From Calliphora vicina (lineage: Eukaryota > Arthropoda > Insecta > Diptera > Calliphoridae): DNA of 64,000 nt. Within the stretch, counting starts at the first letter, position 1. Every line of letters starts with the position of its first letter. The stretch is taken from NCBI RefSeq assembly GCF_958450345.1, contig NC_088780.1, positions 47,174,033 to 47,238,032 of the forward strand, read 5' to 3'. Positions 56,873-64,000 of the stretch are shown in pieces. Below the pieces are notes generated by a model. It saw only the letters and a list, made by a program, of their open reading frames with translations. It did no database searches and was not told the origin of the DNA. Made by a program: the position numbers and the translations under genes.

Positions 56873-59800
56873 ATAACAGTGAACTTCAGAAAAACTCAGA
56901 CTTTCCTATTACGGTTCTCAAAGATTCGAATATTCCAATTACTACAAATATTTCTGAGAATATTTCTTCCACAAAACAGACCACAGTTTTACCATATCAT
57001 GAGAGACTCGAGCGCTATCTGAAAATACGAGCTAGAATATTTTCAAATCCAACCCCCTCTAGAAAACGTTTAAGATCATCAATTCGAATGCGTAATTTTT
57101 GGACGCGAAGAAAACGTATGAAAAATTTTGTAATTGCGTCTTTGGTTAATAATGGATCAGATACTAGGCCATTTGTAAACCTTTGTCTTTTAGAAAAAAC
57201 TTGTTTATCTCTGCTTGATAGTGGAGCTAATAAATCTTGTCTTGCTGGTAGTTTATGCCAAGAAATTTTAGAGAAATCAACACCAGGGTTAGTCAGATTC
57301 CTGGGAAACGTCAGAACAGCAGACGGACATCATCAACAGGTCGTGGGTTCGATTTCTATTGATGTTACGTATGGTAATATTACGAAAAATGTTGAATTTT
57401 TATTGGTTCCCAGTCTTAAAAATGATGTTATCTGTGGAATAGATTTCTGGCATATTTTTGGATTTAAAATCTTACCACCTATAAACACAGATATATTAGT
57501 CCATGAAACCCCTATTATTAGTGAAATTATCACCACTGATGAGAACTCAGATTTTGTAAAGTTGACCCCATCAGATCAACAGAAACTAGACATTGCTATT
57601 GCTTCTTTCCCTTCATTCGAAAAAGAAGGATTGGGTTCCACCAATCTAATAGAACACGTCATTGATACGGGTTTAGCTGCTCCAATAAAGCAACGCTATT
57701 ACCCTATCTCACCAGCTAGGGAAAAACTTCTATGCACGGAAATTGATAGGATGTTGCAAATGGGCGTGATAGAGATCGCTGAGAATTCCTCATGGTCATC
57801 GCCAGGTGTCCTTTTAGTAAAACCAGGGAAAATCAGATTCTGCCTTGACTCTCGTAAATTAAACGAGGTCACTGTTAAAGACGCCTACCCTATCCCAAAT
57901 ATCGATGGCTTAATCTCCCGATTGCCTCCGGTGAATGTGATATCTAAAGTAGATCTAAAGGACGCCTTTTGGCAAATTAGTCTGTCAAAAGAGTCCCGTC
58001 CAAAAACAGCCTTTACTGTCCCCAATCGGCCACTTTATCAGTTTGTGAGGATGCCCTTTGGGCTCTGCAATGCCCCACAAACTATGTGCCGATTGATGGA
58101 CAAGGTGATACCTTATGATTTGAAAAGCCACGTTTTTGTATATTTGGACGATCTACTTGTGGTATCACACTCATTGGATGAGCATATCGTACACCTTCTC
58201 CAAGTAGCATCATTATTGAGAAATGCTGGTCTCACAATAAATATTAAAAAGAGTCAGTTTGGATTGAGACAGGTGAAGTATTTGGGATATGTGGTAGGCA
58301 ACGGTACTTTAATGGTTGACCCCGACAAGGTCAAGGCAATTTCTGATTACCCTGTCCCCAAAACGGTAAAGCAACTGCGTCAATTTCTAGGCTTAGCAGG
58401 GTGGTATAGGCGATTTGTTGCCGACTACGCTTCTATTACATTTCCCCTTACGGAGCTTCTATCAAAAAGGAAATCCTTTGTATGGAATCCTGATGCTCAG
58501 GCCGCCTTTGACTCCTTAAAAAACTGCCTAACAACTGCACCATTTCTTGTACATCCGGACTACCGTAAACCATTTATTGTTCAATGCGATGCCAGTATGA
58601 ACGGAGTGGGTGGTCTCTTGGCTCAAAGGGATGATAATGGGGATGAACGTCCCATAGCATTCATGTCCCATAAATTGAACCGAGCTCAGAGAAACTACTC
58701 CGCTACTGAACTGGAGTGCTTGGCAGTAGTGCTAGCCATCAAGAAATTTAGATCATATATTGAAGGACATCAGTTTACGGTAGTCACGGACCATGCCAGC
58801 CTTAAGTGGCTCATGGGTCACAAGGATTTGAGTGGGAGGTTGGCCAGGTGGGCCCTGAAGTTACAGGGATTTCACTTTTCGATAGAGCACCGCAAAGGGA
58901 GTGAAAATGTAGTGGCAGACGCCTTGTCCCGCTCTTTTGATGCCGATGAACCACTAGTAGAAGCAGTAGAGGTGGAATCCTTACCGATCATAGACCTTTC
59001 CTCAGAATTTTTCGAATGTAAGGATTACAGTGCATTAAGGGAAAAACTTTTGAAATCAGAATTACCAGATTTTAAGGTGTTAGGAAAATATATATACCAT
59101 CGGACGGACTTTGACAGCGGATTAGAAGACAATTTTTCGAACTGGAGACTTTTGGTCCCCGAAGGACTTCGAAAGGATGTGTTAGTAGCTTCGCACGACC
59201 AAGTATCATCATCTCACGGTGGGATAGGCAAAACCCTCGATAGAATACGCAGGTATTTTTATTGGCCAGGGATTGTAGCAGATGTAAGGAGATACGTAGC
59301 AAATTGTGAACTATGCACTACCTCCAAAACTCCTACAAGAACTTTGCGACCTGCTATGGGCAAAATGGCTGAATCCGATCGACCCTTCCAGCGTTTGTAT
59401 GTGGATTTCATCGGCCCCTTTCCGCGTAGTAAAAGTGGGAATATAGGTGTGTTCATTATATTGGACCATTTTAGCAAATTTTCATTTTTAAAACCATTTA
59501 AAAAATTGAATTCTAAACTCATGATATCGTATCTCAGAGAAAACATTTTCGATTGTTTTGGTGTCTCCGAAACAATCATTTCGGATAACGGGAGCCAATT
59601 TAAAAGTAAAGATTTTATGGAATTTTTGAAAAAATACGGCATTAAGCACGTTTTAACAGCTCTGTATTCGCCACAGGCGAATGCCAGTGAACGCGTTAAC
59701 CGGTGTGTTAATGAAGCTTTACGCTCCTACATACGCGGTGACCAGAGGAACTGGGATGTGTTTTTGAGTGGCATAAATAGCTCTTTACGTAGTAGTATTC

Positions 59801-60216
59801 ACCAAACTCTAGGATATTCTCCATATTTCGTTGTCTTTGGACAAAACATGATAAATCATGGAAACGACTATCAAGTTCTACGCAATTTAGGCCTGTTAAC
59901 AGAACCAATATCTCCTCTTGCTCGACAAGATAAATTTCAATATATACGTGATATGATAAAGGATCGTATGAAGGCGTCCTATGAAAAAAATGCCAACGCT
60001 TATAATCTCAGATCCAAATCTCGGAATTTTGAAATTGGCCAAACAGTCACCAGAAGAAATTTTGCTCAGAGCAATCTGTTACAGCATTTTAACGCAAAAT
60101 TAGCTCCTACTGGTGTGAAGTGTAGAATAATTGAAAAACTGGGGAACTCATACTATGTAGTGCAGGACTTAGAGACGGGAAATAGGTCTACGTATCACAT
60201 GAAGGACATATGGTGA
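56743..60216 (+). CDS. pol: Pol polyprotein (copy 2)
   Basis: Same as 46975-50448: protease, RT (YLDD), RNase H, integrase and C-terminal module, all catalytic residues kept, -1 frame overlap with gag. The one protein change is at residue 942, Ser here and Pro in copy 1 (base 59566 T against 49798 C). That position is in the FGVPETIISDNG segment just before the second catalytic Asp (D948) of the integrase. Pro is the usual residue there in retroviral and Ty3 integrases (recalled), so this copy's integrase could be impaired. Confidence 0.95.
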   Translation: MLWLRCRRHLQTFVSQMFYKTGKLNNGCPSNIDRTSAKISQELNNSELQKNSDFPITVLKDSNIPITTNISENISSTKQTTVLPYHERLERYLKIRARIFSNPTPSRKRLRSSIRMRNFWTRRKRMKNFVIASLVNNGSDTRPFVNLCLLEKTCLSLLDSGANKSCLAGSLCQEILEKSTPGLVRFLGNVRTADGHHQQVVGSISIDVTYGNITKNVEFLLVPSLKNDVICGIDFWHIFGFKILPPINTDILVHETPIISEIITTDENSDFVKLTPSDQQKLDIAIASFPSFEKEGLGSTNLIEHVIDTGLAAPIKQRYYPISPAREKLLCTEIDRMLQMGVIEIAENSSWSSPGVLLVKPGKIRFCLDSRKLNEVTVKDAYPIPNIDGLISRLPPVNVISKVDLKDAFWQISLSKESRPKTAFTVPNRPLYQFVRMPFGLCNAPQTMCRLMDKVIPYDLKSHVFVYLDDLLVVSHSLDEHIVHLLQVASLLRNAGLTINIKKSQFGLRQVKYLGYVVGNGTLMVDPDKVKAISDYPVPKTVKQLRQFLGLAGWYRRFVADYASITFPLTELLSKRKSFVWNPDAQAAFDSLKNCLTTAPFLVHPDYRKPFIVQCDASMNGVGGLLAQRDDNGDERPIAFMSHKLNRAQRNYSATELECLAVVLAIKKFRSYIEGHQFTVVTDHASLKWLMGHKDLSGRLARWALKLQGFHFSIEHRKGSENVVADALSRSFDADEPLVEAVEVESLPIIDLSSEFFECKDYSALREKLLKSELPDFKVLGKYIYHRTDFDSGLEDNFSNWRLLVPEGLRKDVLVASHDQVSSSHGGIGKTLDRIRRYFYWPGIVADVRRYVANCELCTTSKTPTRTLRPAMGKMAESDRPFQRLYVDFIGPFPRSKSGNIGVFIILDHFSKFSFLKPFKKLNSKLMISYLRENIFDCFGVSETIISDNGSQFKSKDFMEFLKKYGIKHVLTALYSPQANASERVNRCVNEALRSYIRGDQRNWDVFLSGINSSLRSSIHQTLGYSPYFVVFGQNMINHGNDYQVLRNLGLLTEPISPLARQDKFQYIRDMIKDRMKASYEKNANAYNLRSKSRNFEIGQTVTRRNFAQSNLLQHFNAKLAPTGVKCRIIEKLGNSYYVVQDLETGNRSTYHMKDIW

Positions 60217-60303
60217 ACGAATATTTTAACCACCTCATTAGAATTTTAAATTTAACCCTTTTTCAGCTGTAAGTTTGCGGTGTCCCTTAACTAACATCTG
60301 TTT

Positions 60304-63106
60304 TGTGATGGGTGAAATTCGGATTGTTCAAAAACTCAGAATTTTATTAGATTTTTTTTACCACCACCTCTAATTTTACACAATTAAATATAATACTTCT
60401 ATGTAAAGTAATATTTTTGTATATTTGCATGATGTCAGTCATTCAGTTAAAGCATGAATATAATTTACGGATATCAGTTGTCCAACTCTGACAGCCTTAA
60501 GTTAATTTTTTTGTATCTTCTCACCGAGTTTTTTTTGTTTCTCTAATGCGTTTAATGAGACTGTTAAGGGTCAGTTTCGCAATTGGAAGTTGAGTTAATT
60601 AAAACTTGACGTAGTTGAACAACTCTAATATAAAGTTAAAATTATAAATTAGTATAACAAATATTTGCAATATGTACCAAAGAAAGATATGTTGTTATGA
60701 TAATATTGGTATTGTAATAGCTTCAAATATCACCTTAATGTTGATGCGAATCTATTTTTCATGATACCAATTAAATAAGTTTAAGCTGCACTGTGAAACT
60801 GTGACTAAATGCGTAATATGCGTAATACTTTAATAGTTGAGTGCTGTGAGAATTAATATTGGAAATAATGTAACGGCTACCTGTTTTTTTATGAACATTC
60901 TTCACATTCCTCACATTTTTTTTCTTTTCTGTGGTACGCTTTAGACCTTTGACAATTAGAAATCACATTCTTTCTAAAGATCGCGACAGTAAAAGACCTT
61001 AAGTAAAATATAAAAAAAAAAAAAAGTTTATATATATATTGTTAAGAAATATTACATGAAAAGTGCCTAACTTTATTAATAAATTAAGAACCAATACTAA
61101 GGATTATTAGTGAAGGATTATTGTTAATCAAAAACATCCCCAGGGATCATTTTGTGATATTTGTACCTCTGGGAAACCAATTCAATTTGGATTGCCATCA
61201 AAGCTCCAAAGCTGGCGACATAGCCACAGGCTATTGGTAAGTCTCATGTGCGCTAATTGTACTTTAAGAAGCTGATTACTATTCCCTTATTTAATAATAA
61301 CTTTAGGAGCCCCAATTTGTTAGTGACGCTAGGACTGTTTAAAGTATACCTAGTAATTGTGCGAAAACTAATAGCCAGAATACAATGCACCAGTCTATAA
61401 TTCCATCATGCCGAAACATTGTGCCGTCTCACGGGGCTTAGACGATAAATATTGCTCCCCGACCTATAAAAACGTTTGAATAATTTTACCTATAATTAAT
61501 TATACTAATAAATATACTTAATACTAAAGAATATTGCCTACCATAACGAAATAACAACATAATTTTATACATTTCTAAATTTCAAAACTTGTCACCTAAT
61601 ATCAAGCTTATAACTTATATATATACCTTATAACTCATATATATCCTTTATATATCTATCAAATTTAAAAATTTACTAAAACACTAATTTTGCTAACCCA
61701 ATGTATTAAAAATTGTTTTGTAAATATGAAAATACTTACAATTTAATTTTAAATAGATTAAAATGTATTAAAAATTGTTTTGTAAATATGAAAATACTTA
61801 AGTACAATTTAATTTTAAATAGATTGGGAATACAATTTTCTTACGTTACGAAAACCAATTTATAAATTTTCCTAAAATTTTGTAAAAATAAACTTAATCT
61901 AATATTAAACTTAAACCTACATAAAAAAAAAACAACTAAATATTAATTTTTGAAATAAACTATGAATTCAACATATATAACATTTGCTAAAAACCTAAAA
62001 CTAAGAACAATTTTATATTTAACCCTTATTTTATAATATTTGAGTTTATAAATATGTATATCATCTATTAACAATCTATAACACCCACTATTTTAATATG
62101 TATTTTCCCTAAAATTACTATTTAACAAAATGCAAATTTAATACCGTACTGAAAACCCTAATCATCTATTTAAAATTTAAATACAAAGTATATATACATA
62201 TATCATCAATGTTGCAGAACCACCGATTCATCAGGCCTGTTTGACTTCGTGGGAGAATTTGCATGTAAGTTGATGAATATAAAAAAATAACCAAAACAAA
62301 AGAACAATAATTGCGTTTACTCTGTATTAAGAGAAATCATACTGTTTAAATCAAAAGCTAGTTATCATCAATAGCAACAAATAATAATGAGCTCTTAGTT
62401 TACAAATTTTTTTTTTGTTTTGTTTAACAACATGATCTCTCACTTTACCAATTTTAATTGTCTGTTTTAGCAATATGATCTCTCTTAAACATTAATAATT
62501 TTAATTTTTGCTTTTTCAATAACACACATTTATTTACATATATTTATGCGTACAGATTTTTTTTTGTTTGCATTTTGTTATGAAATTTTTTTTTTGGGTA
62601 AATCTTGTAAGTTAATTTCGGGGGGAAGTATCCCAAAACCCCATACATATTATTACCTTTTAAATTATATTCATTAAATAAATAGTTTAGATTATTTTCT
62701 TAATGAAGTCCATTTATATTTTTATTATTAAATAAATATTGTGAATTTAATATGAGACACTAATTTGTTCTTTTTGGTTGACAAAATGTAGAGGTAATGG
62801 TAAAGTAACTTTGTTTAATGGGCTGAGATTAAACTTTATGATCTTCAGCAGGTAGGGTGGGTAATTAGATCATGAGGAATATTACACCTTTTTCCTCACA
62901 ACACTAGCAGAAAATATTCTACTTGGTAATAGAGACTATTTCTAACTTTTTCTACTATCCTGCACACAAATTCTATCTTAAATTGATGTGACGTGACCTC
63001 CCCCTAATAGGTATCACAGCCTACGCCCATTTCCCTGAGCTAAGACCGAAGCATCGCTAGGTGTGCAGACCAGTGATAGCCTGGGGCAGGTCAGTTGTTC
63101 GTTACA
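60304..63106 (+). mobile_element. LTR3 (3' LTR), empty of the DD37E insert
   Basis: 2803 bp, the same TGTGATGGG...GTTACA boundaries, with the TATA candidate at 61465-61471. It lacks the Tc1/mariner and shows the single TA empty site at about 62539. It has a 66-bp net tandem duplication (61700-61825). The substitutions noticed against LTR1/2 (61457, 61480, 61671, in the duplicated block, and near 61900) all fall in about 460 bp. Removing insert and duplication leaves about 2737 bp, equal to LTR1. Followed by ATAT (63107-63110). Confidence 0.95.
61700..61825 (+). repeat. Tandem duplication private to LTR3
   Basis: A 62-bp unit starting AATGTATTAAAAATTG is repeated at 61762, with an extra AGTA in the second copy, adding 66 bp relative to LTR1 and LTR2. 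Confidence 0.9.
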
Positions 63107-63110
63107 ATAT

Positions 63111-64000
63111 TTAAGGATCACAAAAAGCAAAAATTATTTTGGCTACCAAAACTCTTCTCTCTATAATATATCACCAACTGATCTCATACAAGTTAAATTT
63201 GAAATTGTTGTCATGTTTGAGGACACCGTAGAATCAGCGGGTCAATCCATACAAGCTCGTTTCAATTACATTAACACTGACATTTTGAGGGGCTGACATC
63301 GTTTCTATCCGGTTGTTGTTTACAACAAAGATCTCCAGGCTTATGAGATTTTAGGTTAACACACCTCTATGTAGTGTCCGGGATTTGAAAGAAATCTATA
63401 AGATACAGGAGAGTTTCAAAACACCGGGTAAGTTTTTTGCTTAAGTTAGGGGTTTTGTTGTGGTTGTATATTATTGTATGTGTTTTATTTTCATTTGATC
63501 TTTATTTTTGGTGGATCATATAATAAAATTGTTGGATTTTATAAGTTTGTCAAATTCATCCTCATTCAGGTTAAGTGCTAGTTGTGGGGGTTATAATTTA
63601 GAAGATTATACATAGATACGATGCGACATAAATACAAAAAATCATTGAAATACAAGTATTTATTTTAATTTTATTTTTATATAAACAAAATTAATTATTT
63701 ATTTTATTAACAGGCATATAAATAATAAATAAACTTATTTCGGAATTTTTACAATGGACTAAGATCTTTTTCCAAACATTAAAAACATAACCTAATTGAA
63801 AAGAAAATGTATTACTTGGAAGCGTCAATATACTTAGGTCACATTGGTTTGGTTGCAATGCAATCAAATTTTAGTAGTGTCAAAAATGTATATATTTTTT
63901 CAGAGTTGCAAATTCTATAAAGGGTAATTTTTTGCTTATTTTAAACAAAAAATCTAATTTGTTACTCATTTTATTTTTTCCTTCTTGTCTTTGGATTAGG
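63111..64000. other. Downstream flank; no recognisable gene
   Basis: Host or older repeat DNA after the array. One 77-codon frame (63063-63296) starts inside LTR3 and reads on into the flank, so it is not a native gene. No family motif recognised. Confidence 0.5.

Noticed and set aside
63063..63296. Plus-strand frame crossing the LTR3 end
   Set aside because: It begins inside the LTR and continues across the integration junction, so it is accidental.
1..64000. CRISPR arrays, operons, bacterial-type regulatory sites, tRNA or rRNA genes
   Set aside because: The sequence is eukaryotic and repeat-rich. No regularly spaced short repeats, no cloverleaf-like tRNA sequence and no rRNA stretch were seen.

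Overview
This window looks like intergenic or intronic DNA from a large, AT-rich dipteran genome, probably a calyptrate fly (inference). The evidence is the transposon content (mariner, piggyBac-like, Jockey-like LINE, Ty3/gypsy), the fly-type repeats ending in TATAAAA next to runs of GACGGACGGACAG, and a retrotransposon primer site that matches the 3' end of fly tRNA-Lys as I know it. I found no convincing host protein-coding gene, tRNA, rRNA or CRISPR array. Almost everything recognisable is a mobile element. One 41-nt splice-bounded segment at 21082-21122 is the only candidate host exon.

Left part (1-40.7 kb): a layered graveyard of old elements. It holds two mariner transposase fossils (130-870 +; 13940-14570 -) and a Jockey-like LINE fossil (9300-11400 -) split by a 720-bp piggyBac-type element with TTAA ends. 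It also holds a second LINE fossil (35845-36850 +) and a 1.2-kb element with 28-bp inverted ends and a 5-bp target duplication (18524-19726). A degenerate DD37E Tc1/mariner (24476-26888) is interrupted by a piggyBac element (25012-26488), and there is another piggyBac fossil (22750-24167). Also present are three copies of a hairpin MITE, two kilobase-scale palindromes that share a core (15426-18310 and 30607-32868), a pair of 630-bp inverted arms around 3 kb (2894-7137), and several dispersed fly repeats.

Right part (40768-63106): a very young Ty3/gypsy-type retrotransposon in a head-to-tail array, LTR1 - internal - LTR2 - internal - LTR3, with a 9768-bp period. The whole array is flanked by a single 4-bp duplication, ATAT. 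The LTRs are unusually long (about 2.74 kb without insertions). Each internal region has a tRNA-Lys primer site, a 533-codon gag and an overlapping -1 frame pol (protease, RT, RNase H, integrase), but no env and no visible polypurine tract. The Gag begins with a complete RING-H2 zinc finger of the E3 ubiquitin-ligase type, which is the most unusual thing in the window.

LTR1 and LTR2 each carry the same intact 1298-bp DD37E Tc1/mariner transposon at the same TA. LTR3 has the empty site. The order of events that fits is integration, then Tc1/mariner insertion into the 5' LTR, then unequal exchange between LTRs that duplicated the unit. Only two base differences were noticed between the two 9.8-kb units, both amino-acid changing. 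An assembly artefact is the main alternative for the tandem arrangement.
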